A stretch of DNA of 64,000 nucleotides from Cordia subcordata (GCA_028554755.1 JAPTOF010000001.1:35297501-35361500), one strand, 5' to 3'. Numbered from the stretch's first letter, positions 49,402 through 61,560 are shown. Numbers and translations: made by a program. The notes: generated by a model not told the origin, from the letters alone.

Positions 49402-50110
49402 ATGAACAAACATGCTACTGAGCTTTTTCATACTATTCATACTGATGTCTGGGGACCTGCTCCCAATATTTCAAAAGAGGGTTCTCGTTTTTATTTGGTT
49501 TTGATTGATGAGTATAGTCGCTACACGGTATTATCCATTAATTTGAAAATCAGATGTGATTACTATATTTCCTCTTTGTATTGTCATGCTCAAAACCCAG
49601 TTTAATACCACTATCAAGTATATTCAAAGTGATTTTGGTGGTGAGTTTTTGAATAATACACTTCATTAATTTCTTATCAATTGTGGAATAATTCACCGAT
49701 TCTCATGTTTTGGGCCACCAGAACAAAATGGTTTAGCAGAACGAAAGCATAAACATGTGGTTAAAACTAGGCTTACGTTATTGGCACAAAGTCACCTTTC
49801 AAAAGATTTTTGGAACTATGCCTTTTCAACAATAGTTTATCTTATTAATAGATTGCCTTTGAAGGTTTTGGGTTATCACTCTCTGCATTTCTTATTGCAT
49901 TGTGAAACTCCTAATTATTCATTACTACGCACTTTTGGATCTCTTTGTTATCCTTGTTTATCACTATTTGCGTGACAGAAGCTTGATTTTAAAACTTGTC
50001 GTTGTATTTCTCTAGGTTATAACTCTTATCATAAGGGGTATAAATGTTTGAATCTCAATACTAGCAAGATCCTAATCTCTAGACATGCTTTTTATGATAT
50101 TTTCCAGGTC
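49402..50110 (+). pseudogene. Copia integrase remnant
   Basis: HTDVWGPAP holds the first catalytic Asp and LIDEYSRYT follows. After frame breaks, PEQNGLAERKH carries the catalytic Glu region. RTFGSLCYPCL marks the C-terminal part. Several stops interrupt the frame. Confidence 0.88.
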
Positions 50111-50413
50111 TTTCTAAAGATGTTGCAGTTGGCAGTACAACAAAAGTCTTTCACTTTCGTCATTTCCTGCTAACGATCTCTTGCAGGACAATAGCCCTCA
50201 TACACATTGCCTAATGTAGGCACTATGACTACTAATGCGTTAACTTCCAGCATGGATAATGGCATTTCCACTACACATGACACTTCTCCATCCATTTCGG
50301 CTGAGCATGAGTCTTCCTCTAAATGTGATACTTTGTTGCCTCATTTATCTTCTCCTGATAATGCTACGAGTCCACATTCAGTTACAAAGCCTGTACCACA
50401 TCGCACACATTAG

Positions 50414-51295
50414 ATGACAATTCGGTCTATGCATGGTATTTTCAAACCAAAAACTAATTTTGCAACTTGCCATCCTATTTCCTCTGGCTTGATGGCGTTA
50501 ACGAATGCTTTGCCTTCAGAACCCATGAGCTTTACTCAAGCGCATAAACATCACAATTGGCGAGACGCTATAAAGGAGGAATTTAATTCTTTACTAGCCA
50601 ATCAAACACGGTCTCTTGTTCCTAAGCCTCTTTATGCAAATGTAGTTGGGAGCTAATGGGTTTTTAAAGTCAAACAAAAGTCCGATGGTTCCTTAGAGAG
50701 GTATAAAGTGCGTCTTGTTGCTAAAGGTTATATTCAGCAGCCTGGTAGAGATTATAATGATAACTTTAGTCCTGTAGTCCAAGCTGGGACAATTCGTTTG
50801 GTTCTCTCTTTGGCTCATTCTTACAACTGGCCCTTGCGTCAATTAGACGTCAGGAATGCTTTCTTACATAGAGACCTAATTGAGGACATTTATATGCAGC
50901 AGCCACAAGGTTTCATTGATCCAGAGTATCCAGACAACGTGTGTAAATTGCATAAGTCCATTTATGGCCTCAAACAAGCTCCACGAGCTTGGTATCAAAG
51001 ATTTAGCAATTTCTTCCTATCCTTTGGGTTTCAACATTTTGAGCATGACACATCTTTGTTTATTCGGTGCACAACTACGCATGTGATGATTCTATTAATA
51101 TATGTTAATGACATCATTCTAACTGGTGATTCTTTGGTTGCAGTTCAATAATTTATTTATGAACTTTCATAGGTTTTCTCGATGAAGGATTTGGGTGCTT
51201 TAAATTACTTTCTTGGAATGGATGTGTCATTTGACAAAGATACACTTTATCTTAAACAAACAAAGTATGCTCTGCAACTTTTACAATAATATGGT
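50414..51295 (+). pseudogene. Copia reverse transcriptase remnant
   Basis: [51 protein letters not shown] and MKDLGALNYFLGM are standard copia reverse transcriptase motifs. The catalytic YVDD box reads YVND (codons at 51101-51112), so an active-site Asp is lost in addition to the stops near 50654, 51149 and 51287. Confidence 0.93.
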
Positions 51296-51961
51296 ATGGA
51301 TGGAGTGAAGCCGATCAACACGCCTCAATCTGGGTCTCGACTTAGTGCTGATGATGGTGTTCCACTCTCCGATCCAACGGAATATCGTCAACTGGTGGGT
51401 GCCTTGCAATATTTAACAATGACGCAGCTCGATATATCTTATACAATAAATTCTATGTGTCAATTTATGCATGACCTACGTGAACCACATCCTGTTGCTG
51501 CGAGGTGGATTTTGCACTATATTAAGGGCACTTTAACACATGGTCTATTGTTCATTCGTTCCTCAACTCTTTCCCTAACTGGGTTTAGTGATTCTGATTG
51601 GGCTGGCTGCCTAGTAACTCGAAGGTCAACGATGAGGTTTGCCATCTTTCTTGGGTCTAATTTACTAACATGGAGTTCCAAGGGGCAACATACAGTCTTT
51701 AAGTCTAGCACAGAAGCAGAGTATAGAGCCTTAGCTGCTTTCACCTCTGAGTTGTTATGGGTGTTACATATCTTTCAATTCCTTGGACTTTGTTTATCCC
51801 TACCTCCACAAGTATTTTGTGATAATGTCAGTACAATATCTTTAGCTTCTAATCCAATTATCCATCACAGAAGTAAGCATATTGAGATTGATGTACACTT
51901 TGTGTGGGAAAAGCTTAAGCAAGGCCTTTTCAAGCTGACTTACACTTCTTTAGATTTGTAG
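51296..51961 (+). pseudogene. Copia RNase H remnant
   Basis: A continuous stretch of 221 codons, the best preserved part of the element. GFSDSDWAGC, SSTEAEYRALA and DNVSTISLASNP with HHRSKHIEID are the copia RNase H motifs. It is cut from the reverse transcriptase part by an in-frame stop and ends at a stop before the consensus C-terminus (VDMFTKSL-like codons follow). Confidence 0.92.
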
Positions 51962-52043
51962 ATAGTTGATATGTTCACTAAATCGTTGCATCGCTCAAGG
52001 TTTCAATTGTTGCGATCCAAGTTGAATTTGGCTACACCACCAT

Positions 52044-52056
52044 CAACTTGTGGGGG
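52044..52056 (+). promoter_or_regulatory. Polypurine tract of the copia element
   Basis: TCAACTTGTGGGGG directly precedes the TGTTAG start of the 3' LTR. Copia elements use such a CTTGTGGGGG-type tract to prime plus-strand synthesis. Confidence 0.75.
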
Positions 52057-52967
52057 TGTTAGATAGATAAATATTATGTGTTTGTGTATATCTTAGAGAT
52101 ATTAGCTAGATAAATATGTTGGAATTGAATAATTATGAAAGGAAATTAGATATTATAATTATAATGATCATTATTGTCTTGATTGGAAATGCCTATACAT
52201 TATAAGCAATTTGCTCATGATTTGCTAATATTAAATGTCATGATGGTTATGCCAATTATGAGCTTGCATGTATTGTTTGTAACTGATGATAATGTGCTTT
52301 ATGGCAATGAAGACGTTTAAGACGTTTTGGTTTATATAATTAATTGGATTTAGTTATTAGCCTAATTTGTTCCTATAAATATTGGTATTTTCTTTGCTTT
52401 GTTTACACACAATACTTTGAGCATTTGTCTACATAGATTTTGTTTAGTAGTACTCTAACATACACATAGATTTCTGAAGTCTTGGCATTTTAATAGTTTT
52501 GTAGTGCATTATAAAGGAGAAAGTTCATCACATATTAGTTCGCAGGCTCTTGCGTGGAGTGCTACTAGAACGTCAAGAGGTAAAACCATTGTATCCTGGG
52601 AGAGATATGCCACGACTCTTAGCACCATTGTGGGGGGCGTAAATCCCTTAAGGAAATTATTCTACAAGCCTCGATTTATTTATTTTTTATCTATTTTGTT
52701 TTTAGAAATTTAGATTTCAGTTTCTACATAATTATATTTTATTTATCTATTTTGTTTTCAAAATTTCAGATTTTAGTTTCACATATCTTATTGCTAACAA
52801 AATATTATGTGTTTGAGTATATGTTAGAGATATTTACAAGAGTCCTGTACTAATCTTGTAGAGGTTAGATATATCTTGTATTCTCCTAGTTATTGTAGAC
52901 TACTCATGTATACTATTTATATTGGAGTGAAATACCATAATATCATAATCGGCTGATTAAGCTTTCA
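52057..52967 (+). repeat. 3' LTR of the copia element, split by a nested solo LTR
   Basis: The parts 52057-52116 and 52805-52967 together give 223 bp, exactly the length of the 5' LTR once one copy of the 5-bp duplication AAATA is removed. It starts TGTTAG and ends GCTTTCA. Confidence 0.93.
52117..52799. mobile_element. Nested solo LTR, 683 bp, with 5-bp target duplication
   Basis: It begins TGTTGGAATTGAAT and ends TTGCTAACA, so it has TG...CA ends with a short inverted repeat (TGTTGG against TGTTAG). It is flanked by identical AAATA (52112-52116 and 52800-52804). CCTATAAATATTGG near 52373 is a likely TATA region and AAACCATTGTATCCTGGGAG a downstream LTR block. It is unrelated by eye to the host copia LTR and no internal region or partner LTR is present. 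Confidence 0.92.
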
Positions 52968-54097
52968 TCATCTAATTCACAAACTCATGCATCATACATA
53001 TATATGCACGAGTTTTTTTCTCTAATTCTCACACTTTTATGAGATAAATATTTTTTATAATTTATTTTCATTAAGTGGTCTAAAGTAAATTAGTTTTTGT
53101 GCGATCTATATATTTTTAAAATATAAATAATGACTAAAGCCAATAGAAGTTATAAAACTTTAAGGTACTTTTATAATAAAGCCAAGAAAGAAAACTACTA
53201 AGTTTTTCTTTGTTTATTCACAACAACATAAAAAGAAAAAAAAGTTACGAAGCTATGAGTTTTTCACTACTTAGTTAGCCACAAAAGACAATATCAGTTA
53301 TGTGAAACTTTAGGTACGTTATTCGACGATTTAAAAAATAATGCTTTTGCTTTATTATTATCATCATCATCATTATTTATTCATTTCTCTTATTCATGTT
53401 AAGATTTCATTATTATATTCATAAAGAATTTTATATTGTATAATTATATATAAATGTACACCCGATGACCTCCGGATCTTCGTCATTAGTTAAAGATAAC
53501 AAATTTCTGAATGATAAGGGGGTGCAATGTATTTTTGATGAATTTTAAGGAAATTATGAAGGATTTTTTCGATCAAATCGTCTAATACACGTTAAAAACT
53601 AAGCCAAACGAACACTTAGTCACAATCACCTCGTGTTGTTAATATCTTCTTCATTTGAATGAGGCGGACATGCCGTAACTTTGACTATTATAAGCATGCA
53701 TTCGTGCTTCCCGATTTATCCCGTATTAGTCTGGTAGATTACATGGCTAAACACGTGACCCTTCCTGAACGTTGAACAACTATCTTGGCTCGGTTTCTTT
53801 CTTTCCTCTTTTTTTGGCAAACTCCCACCCCATGAGATGTGAATTAGGACCTCGTATCTCAACAATCCTACATGCGAGATGAAATGCCATGCAAGAGAGG
53901 GTAGGGAAAAGAGGAAAGAGGAAAAAAAAGAACAAAACAGAGTTAGTATAATGAAATAGGTGAAATGTTAAAAAATATTATAACTTATTTTTTGCTGAAA
54001 AGTAAATGAAATCGGGGATGAAATCTTGGTTGGAATTAAGGTTCTGCATAGGTAGGTTTGATGTGCTAGCTTTAAGTTTGACTAGTTTTGTATGGAG
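52968..54097. other. AT-rich intergenic stretch
   Basis: No gene is recognised. Short trinucleotide ATT/ATC runs occur near 53355-53375. Confidence 0.5.
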
Positions 54098-55130
54098 TTA
54101 AATTCAAATAAGTCCCTAATGTTAACATCTTTTTTTATTTTAGGCCCTATTATTACAAATAATTTATACAAGTCCTCAATGTTTATTTATTATAGTCAAA
54201 TTAGTCCCTGCAGTTAGAATTAAATTCAAATAAATCCCTAATGTTTACATATTTTTTAATTTTAATTCCTATTATTTCAAATAATTCATACAAGTCCCCA
54301 ATGTTTAATTGTTATGGTCAGATTAGTCCCTACAATTAGAATTGACGTTAGTTTTGACAAAAATATCCCAAATGACCTCAAACATAAAAGCAATTGACAA
54401 TCTTACCCTTTGCGTTATAAAATGAAATCCAATTATCTATTTTTGAAGCAAGAATTCCTAGCCAAAAAGAAAAAAAGCAGCAGAAATTTAACATTTTGGA
54501 TGATAGTTATTGCATTTTTTGCATATTTAGATTTATTGTGAACTTTTATAAGACACATTAAACATCTGATTGAAATTTTTTAATGAAAATTAGGAACTTT
54601 TATTGTCTAAAAATTATTCCATAATGAAATTCACAGTACAAAAGTTCAAGGTATTATAATCAACTAAGAATAAAAAAAAGAAAAGAAAAAAGAATGACAA
54701 CTTGAGCTTAAGGACTAATTTGATTGGTTTTTGAAAACATTGGGGACTAATTTGCATCAATTTAAACAAGTAGGACTAACTTGAAAAATCATGTCAACTT
54801 TGGAGATTATGCGTGTGATTTCCCCTTTTACAAACTTATTCAAATTAGTTCCAATCTTTTTTATTCATTTTTTCTTAAACGCAGGGACTAACTTAAATAA
54901 GTTTGTAAAACATTGGGGACTAGTATGAATTCTTTTCAAATAATGAGGACTAGTTTGACTAATTTTGTGAAACATTGGGAATAATATAAATTTTTTTAAA
55001 TAATATGGACTAATCTGACTACATTTGTGAAACATTAAGGACTAATTTAAATATTTTAAAATAATAGAGATCACTTTAAAAAAAATAGAGAAATAATAGG
55101 GACTTATTGTGAAATTTACCATTTTGTATG
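54098..55130. repeat. Foldback region built from degenerate repeat units
   Basis: Two direct units of about 122 bp (from 54098 and 54220) carry AAGTCCCTAATGTT and CAAATTAGTCCCTGC-type words. From about 54700 to 55110 the same words appear in reverse complement several times (ACATTGGGGACTAATTTG, AACATTGGGGACTAG). The two arms can pair around an unrelated centre of about 350 bp. No terminal sequence or target duplication could be fixed. Confidence 0.7.
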
Positions 55131-57667
55131 AGACAACTTCCTACTTTCAGAAGGTATTCCACCGCATATGCACATGGCTTTATTTAGTGCAATGAAGATA
55201 TAAATTATTAGTAAATTACAAACATGTCAAATAATTTATGGTGCGTAGGCAAACTTGTCTTCTACAACCATTTTATATATCAAACAAATTATGTAAATTT
55301 TAGAGAACAGAAAAGGTCAGTAATTAGTTACCAATATGTTGTTGAAGTGGTAGCGGTTTCGTTGCTGTAAAAGGAGAATATAAGTTCAATTTTTGAGAAA
55401 TATGCTTGTCAGGAAAACTTTTCTTCCCCAACTCCTAACTTGAAATCTAATATGACTCACGAATATTCTAATCAAAGCTAAAAAAGAAAGTCATTATAAG
55501 TTTTACGTAAATAGTATATCTTTAGTGATGGATGCTAGCTAGAAATTTTCGCTACGAACTGAAGTTTTAACAAATATTAATTTACAGTATAAAATAATAA
55601 AGTTTTGATAAAAAACAATCTTAAAGAAAATCTCGAGGGGCGAACTAATCCAACTATAAGTAGTTATAGAATTAGGAAAAACTACATATTTAATTAAAAT
55701 ATAATTAATCTTTCAATTAATATTTCAGGTCTTCTGGGAGCCACACCACCCAGACTCACTGGTAGGCACACCTTAAATTGTGCAGAAAATAACCTAGCCA
55801 CGTGTATTACGAAACTGATTACGCTTGACCAATGAAGAACCTACAAGAAAAATATAAATAATTATCCAGTCAAACTCATTTTTTTAAATTTAACGTTTTT
55901 ATTTATTTTTGTTTAAGCTTTTCAATTTTCATAATATTATAGAACTTTTTCTAATATACATTGAAAGCCCAATGCACATGGAGTTAATTAGTTTTGAAGG
56001 TTACGAATAAAAAAACTAGTTAACCCAATTATCTAAACATTAATTGACTCCATTATTTAAACATTGATATTTTTCATTATTACTTTTTATCAACCCAAAA
56101 AACCTCATTGTACAATATAAGTTATAGAAAATATCATAACAGGATAAAAAAGAGAAAAAGAGAGAGAGAGAGAGAGAGACATTGGAACTAGTGATTTTTC
56201 TATGTTCGGAGACATAGAGGAAATAAGAAGCCAAATATCAAATCATTTATGCACTACTCAATTTTACAAAAAATGAAAAGAATAAATTTAAGGAGGGTGA
56301 AAAAAAAAAAAAAAACCCTGGTACAGTTGTGCCTATTGATGCCGTCGTCGGCTGCCCAATTCTTTCAACTTCTTCAAAAATTCTTTCTTTACTTTTTCAA
56401 TTCTTAGTGCAAGTTCTAATGAGAGGCTTTTTTTAATTTTTTTTTTAAAGAAAATCTTTCAATAACGATCAGATAGTTGACTTGTCTTTTTATAGGATCT
56501 TTTGGCCACTTGATGCGGAGACTCAATATTGACCTAGAAAAAAAAGAAGAAGATTGAAAGAATTGACGTTGAACGTTTAACAATAAGAGCTGGGGTAGGA
56601 AGCGGCTCAAGAACTGAGTTCGATCTCTGTTCCTTATTTTGGGTTAAGTGTCGACTTATTTGATAGTTGGATTAAGGGGAAGGTCTTTCCGCCCGAAATT
56701 TGCCAACCGATGGTCGGACTCTACTAAATATCTAGTGCCATATATATATCTTTAATTGCCTTATTCGAGCTGTCTACCTCCTTCTCAGGAACTGGAGCTG
56801 GAATTGTTAGACCAAAAAAAAAAAAGAAAGAAAAAAAAAAAGAGAACTGGAATTGATAGTTTGGCTTTCTTTTTCATTTTTTTTTATTTTTTACTTTTAA
56901 AAAGGATATTTGGGCCAGTTGTTTGAAAGACTAAAATAAAGGCCTTCTCAATTTGGGCTCCTAGGAGGGCCTGCTCTAACTTTGAGGAGCCAAACCATGT
57001 TCCGTTTTTATACTATGTAAACTACAAATCTATACAAAGAATTTTTTTTAAAAAAAATTGGGGTTGGGGTTTTGCCCTTTTTGGGGTTTAGGTTGTTGGG
57101 GGGAGGCCTGGACCATGTAGGTCCCTCCAAAAAAAGATTATGCATTATAAATTTATACATTGCCCAATGGCATTTTAATTTGCTCATTTATTGATTTACC
57201 AAAAAAATTATATATTATATATTTATGCATCACCTCTTAATATCTTCATATGCATCACCGCTCTTTTATAACATAAAAATTCATAAATTGTAAAATCAAT
57301 GCCAAAGTTCTATGCTACTTCTTTGTCAACGTAAGTAGTGAAGGAATTTGCATCTTCTATTTCTTTTCTTCACAAAAGTTGTTTGAAAAACAAAATTACT
57401 CATAAAAGAAACACGCACACACGTTATAAATAGCTTACTACACATGAGGTTTTAACTAGCCAAAAAAATCTTAATAAAATTTTATTTAAAATATTACTGT
57501 ATAAGCCCCAAAGAGATATTGTATCAAATGAAAGGTGGCAACTTATAAAATGAAAGAGATAAACAACACAACTAAAAACTTGTCATGAAATTATCAAGAT
57601 GGATTTCTATTCTACAAAGTTTATTATTATTCAAATTCTTAGAGAGATAGTATGGGATTTCATTTAA
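55131..57667. other. Intergenic stretch with possible SINE remnants
   Basis: No gene is recognised. GAGTTCGATCTC at about 56612 and AAGTTCAATTTTTGAG at about 55383 resemble B-boxes with A-box-like words about 30-40 bp upstream (GGTAGGAAGCGG, GTGGTAGCGG). A GA run lies at 56157-56179. Confidence 0.35.
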
Positions 57668-58591
57668 GAGAGAAAGATATTTTAGTCCTTCAAATTTGAA
57701 CAAATTTCTAAATAGGTCCTTCAACTATAAAAAATATCTTTTTTAGCCCCTTAAGTTAAAAAATAATTATCAAAATTAATAGTCAACCATTTACTTGTTT
57801 GAAAATCCCAAAATACCTTTAAACAACTTTTATATATATTTAGTCCAGTATTTGGTAGCATCCCAAAATAAGTTAACCGAAAAACATTTTTCAATCAACA
57901 AAATAACTTAGTTATAAAAGAAGAAAAATGTTTTTCAATATTCAAGAAGACAAAAAAATATTTTTTATGGTAACTTACTCTTTTTTTCTTCCACTAGGCT
58001 CTTGTCCCCCCCAATCCCCAAGCCCAACCCCAAACCCCAACCTACCCTAGCCCCACCCATATCCCTATGACAAATAAAAAATAAAAAAATTATTTCAATT
58101 ACTTTTTAAATAATATTTTTTAAAGAGTATTAAAAAATTAAATTTTTAATTTTTAATTTTTTTAAAATGGTAGAGGTAGGGTGGGGGTAGAGATGGTGGG
58201 AGAGCAGACCTAGTGGAAGAAAAAGAGAGGGAGTTATTGTGTAGAAAATATTTTCGTCTTTTTAGCCACTGAAAAATATTTTTCTTCATTTATAACTCAA
58301 GTTTTTTGTTGACCAAAAAATGTTTTACAGTTGACTTATTTTATGGTGCTACCAAACACCGGAAAATCAAGAAATTATTTTTCAAGAAAATATTTTCTAG
58401 CAAATATATGGAGCCCAAATATATACAAAAGTTGCTCAAGAGTATTTTGGGGTTTTCTAACAAATCAAATGGTTGACTATTAGTTTTGATAATTGTTTAT
58501 TAACTTGAGGGACAACACAGGGTATTTTTCATAGTTGAGTGACCTATTTTGGAATTTGTTCAAAATTCAGGGACTAAAATATCTTTCTCCC
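57668..58591. mobile_element. Mutator-like inverted-repeat element with 10-bp target duplication and a nested element
   Basis: The left arm (57668-57838) begins GAGAGAAAGATATTTTAGTCC. The right arm (about 58418-58591) is its reverse complement, beginning GGGAGAAAGATATTTTAGTCC when read inward, with TAGTCAACCATTT conserved deep in both. TTTCATTTAA flanks both sides exactly (57658-57667 and 58592-58601); 9-10 bp duplications with long inverted repeats are the mark of Mutator-type elements. The centre is occupied by a second inverted-repeat element. No transposase is present. Confidence 0.85.
57847..58363. mobile_element. Inverted-repeat element nested in the Mutator-like element
   Basis: The left end GTATTTGGTAGCATCCC then AAAATAAGTTAACC is matched at the right end by the reverse complement GGTGCTACCAAACACC, with about 70 bp of arm similarity (AACATTTTT, AACTTAGTTATAA words). 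The interior holds CCAATCCCCAAGCCCAACCC and an A/T-rich part. About 517 bp, no coding capacity. Confidence 0.75.
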
Positions 58592-58654
58592 TTTCATTTA
58601 ATAATGAATTAGAAAATGATTTCTCTTGCTTCTTATAAGTTCCTTTCAAATAGA

Positions 58655-58972
58655 TTCACAAACTAAACCAAATCAAACATAATTATATTCATCCTAATTT
58701 TACGTATATATTCATTCCTAATTTTATGTATTTTTGGAATTAAATCCCTTAATCTCATGATTATGTTTCCAAACTTTAACCACAAAATTATAACTCTATT
58801 TGTGCTTTGTTTTAATGGTAAAATTCTATGACATATCTATATTGATTAGGACGTTTGGTTTAGTTATGTATGATAAAAAATCAATTGGTTTATTTCAAAA
58901 ATAAACCAACTTGTTTTGTTTGGTCTGAAATATGGTCAAAATTAAACCAAATCATATCATGTACACCTTACA
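58655..58972. repeat. Truncated relative of the hAT-like element at 15970-16496
   Basis: Shared in order with 16085-16290: TATATATTCATTCC, AATTTTATGTAT, TTCCAAACTTTAACCAC, TTTGTTTT and AATGGTAAAATTCTATGACAT. The canonical left end is missing; the right end, GTACACCTTA, is close to the hAT end of the intact copy. Confidence 0.7.
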
Positions 58973-60120
58973 TAAGATGTGGAATTCGTTATCGCAAACC
59001 ACGTAATAAGGGGAAGACTTCCAATAGGTAATCTGAGAGTGGTTTCTTTTTGTTACCTTTTCATATGGTAAGAATTCATATATCAAATTTCAATTTTTTT
59101 TATAATAATAAATATTATCATATAAATACAGATGAAGGGATAATTTATAACAATATTCGTAACATAAATATGATATGCCAACTAGGGAAGCAGTAATTTA
59201 TGCGAAACCTAAAGCCAGACCATTTTTTAAAGAAAGGAATTGAGCAAGAGCATGGAAAGCAAAAAAGAAATATTATTCGAGCTTGTAGTTCCCATTCTCC
59301 ACTTTGTTACAATAAATTAAAGCCAAAAAGTCCACTCCATGAAAACGACTTTTGCATAAAAAAGTTGAAAAACTTATTTTTTTTTATTTATCTCAACCTA
59401 AGAATGGATTTTCCAACTTTAATCATTCGAGTCGATTTTTATTCTATTTCATCGTGCGAAAATGGTTTTATCAAACAAATAAAATAAAATAGATATTCCA
59501 TTCTAACTTTTATTTTATCTACATCTAAACATAAGGAAAAGAAAAAGTATTCTACAGTCATTCTGTATTGAATGTTCATTCATCTTTGAGTTATTCTGTT
59601 GTACCAAATGGACCATAAAAGAAAAGATTAAAAGGACCACCCCCTTCCTTTTCTTTTTTTTTTTTCTATTTTTTTTCTAGACAAGGTGTATTATTAACCA
59701 TTAGATTTGATCCTGATTGCAATTGTTAATCATTCATTTCAAAGTTCTCTGTTGACTACTTAGTCAAAGAATAAACGAATGAAAATTTAAAAGATTAGAT
59801 CTAATAACACGCGATGATAATACATGGAAGCCATTGTCATGAGCTCTTGAGAACTGGGACTTGTATGAGAAGATATATTTAGCTACTATTACTTTTGCGC
59901 CGTTGTTTGGCTTGAGATGAAGAATAGGTTGATAAAATACTAGGAAACTTGTGCATTGGATAGACCACAGAATGGTTAGGTCTTATTTATTTATAAAACA
60001 TTATCTTCTTTTTTCAAACAAAATTTTTTTTTATAAACTATAAAAATAAAAAATAAACTATCATGTGTACAAAACAAAAAATTTTCAAAATCAGAATCGT
60101 AAAAACAACTTTTTCATTTT
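58973..60120. other. AT-rich intergenic stretch
   Basis: A 95-codon open frame at 59200-59487 has no family features. I see nothing else. Confidence 0.45.
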
Positions 60121-60368
60121 TTTAAATTAAAAGCGAGTAATGAAAAACTATTTAGAGTTATTTTCTGGAGTTTCTTTGAATAAATTTGAATAATTTTCCG
60201 TCAATTCTTCACTTAGAAAGCACTGTTACTTGTCTCTCTCTCTCTTTAAATTAAAAGAGAGTAATGAAAAACTATTTAGAGTTATTTTCTGGAGTTTCTT
60301 TGAATAAATTTGAATAATTTTCCGTCAATTCTTCACTTAGAAAGCATTGTTACTTCTCTCTCTCTCTC
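60121..60368. repeat. Tandem duplication of a 124-bp unit
   Basis: AAATTAAAAG(C/A)GAGTAATG... recurs at an offset of 124 bp and continues almost unchanged through TTATTTTCTGGAGTTTC, AATTTTCCGTCAATTC and TTGTCTCTCTCTCTC. Only a handful of differences are visible, so it is recent. The CT run at the unit border may have promoted the event. Confidence 0.92.
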
Positions 60369-60695
60369 TTGCTTTAAGCGAGTGTCCCCAAGAGATGTTA
60401 GATTTGAAACTAATACTTATCGGCCAGGAAAGGTTAACGGAAAACCCTCCCAACAAGAGTATTTCTCGGAATTCAAACTTGTGTTCTTTTTCTTATGGGG
60501 TAAGGTCACTATCACTTTAATCAATAACTTGTTGATACTCGTCTCATTTTTAATTTTACATAACTTGTATGTCTTCTAAACCTTATTTTTCTCAACCTAA
60601 TGTTCTCATGTCAAAATATCCTCTCCTTTCAACCGCATCTTCACTTCACCAAACCCTCGTTATATCTATCCCCTCTTTAGTTTAACATAAGACTT
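60369..60695. other. Intergenic stretch
   Basis: No gene or element is recognised here. Confidence 0.4.
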
Positions 60696-60905
60696 GGGCT
60701 CGTTCAAATTGTTTTTTTTTAGTAATTTTTTAACAATTTTTGAAAAAAAAATATTTATTTGAGAAGTTGAAAATTTTGACTGTTGAAAAAAATTGTATTT
60801 GAGTTTATTTTTAGAATTTCAACTTTTTTAAAAGTTAAAACAAATAATTATTGCAACAACAATATATACTTTTGTTTTTTTAAAAAACCAATTCAATCGG
60901 AACCC
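60696..60905. mobile_element. Short inverted-repeat element, family A
   Basis: About 210 bp. GGGCTCGTTCAAATTG then T-rich at the left is matched by AAAACCAATTCAATCGGAACCCC at the right. The interior words (AATTTTTTAACAATTTTTGA) are shared with the copies at 40309 and 46133. Confidence 0.6.
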
Positions 60906-61039
60906 CAGTTTATGGACTCTCAAATTAAAATCTCTCTCAATCTCGTCTTCTACGATTTCTGATCACATAATCTGACAATTCTTTAAGTTTTCAAATAAGT
61001 TGGTCACAATTACAGTATCAAGTCTCAGACTTAACTATA

Positions 61040-61299
61040 GAGTATTTGAAATAATCTTATTTTAATATACTTATCCTATTAAAATGAAAATGCATCTTAT
61101 AAGATTTAAAACATATTCTTATATGCATGCTATGAAAATTCAAAATAAACCATACTTTTTATCTTATAAGATATAAGCAATCCATTCTTATGCTATTTTT
61201 TACAACTATAAGATGTATGGTATATATGATATGATATATAACATATATGTTTATTTGAATAAGATAAGTAATTTAAAATATGATCATTCAAACACACTA
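61040..61299. mobile_element. Inverted-repeat element, family B (copy 2)
   Basis: It has the same end structure as 25148-25405: TATTTGAAATAATCTTATTTT at the left, with the reverse complement of TGTGTTTGAATGATCATATT at the right. Internal ATCTTATAAGAT words are also shared. Confidence 0.65.
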
Positions 61300-61560
61300 T
61301 TAATCTCGCAATTACCCTCTCAAAAATAAGTCTTGCCTGCATGCGATAAGCCATGTCAAAAACATAACTTAATATAATAAAATTCTCTCTAATAATCTAA
61401 GTTTTATTAGGCAAGATGGTCACGTAATAATATTTTCTATTTTGTTACACTAATTAAATGTAATTATGTATTAACTCAAGCCTAGTGTAAGCATGATAAG
61501 ATCGGTCACAATCAGAAAGGACGAGGTAATTTGTCAAGGGAGAACATCTTTAAAAAATAG

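Larger units (their letters stand above)
47557..52967 (+). mobile_element. Ty1/copia LTR retrotransposon, structurally complete but inactive
   Basis: Two LTRs of 223 bp (the 3' copy interrupted) flank gag, protease, integrase, reverse transcriptase and RNase H in the copia order. The element is about 4.72 kb once the nested insertion is subtracted. The flanks TCATT (47552-47556) and TCATC (52968-52972) look like a 5-bp target duplication with one change. Short LTRs and total length are compatible with the Ale/Retrofit lineage, which is inference. Many stops and frameshifts break the coding region, and the LTRs differ at about 16 of 223 positions by hand count, so the insertion is old. Confidence 0.96.

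Noticed and set aside
54098..55130. CRISPR-like array
   Set aside because: Repeats are degenerate, in both orientations, without regular unique spacers, and the genome is a plant's.
59200..59487. 95-codon plus-strand open frame
   Set aside because: No family features, no promoter or splice context, composition typical of chance frames in this DNA.
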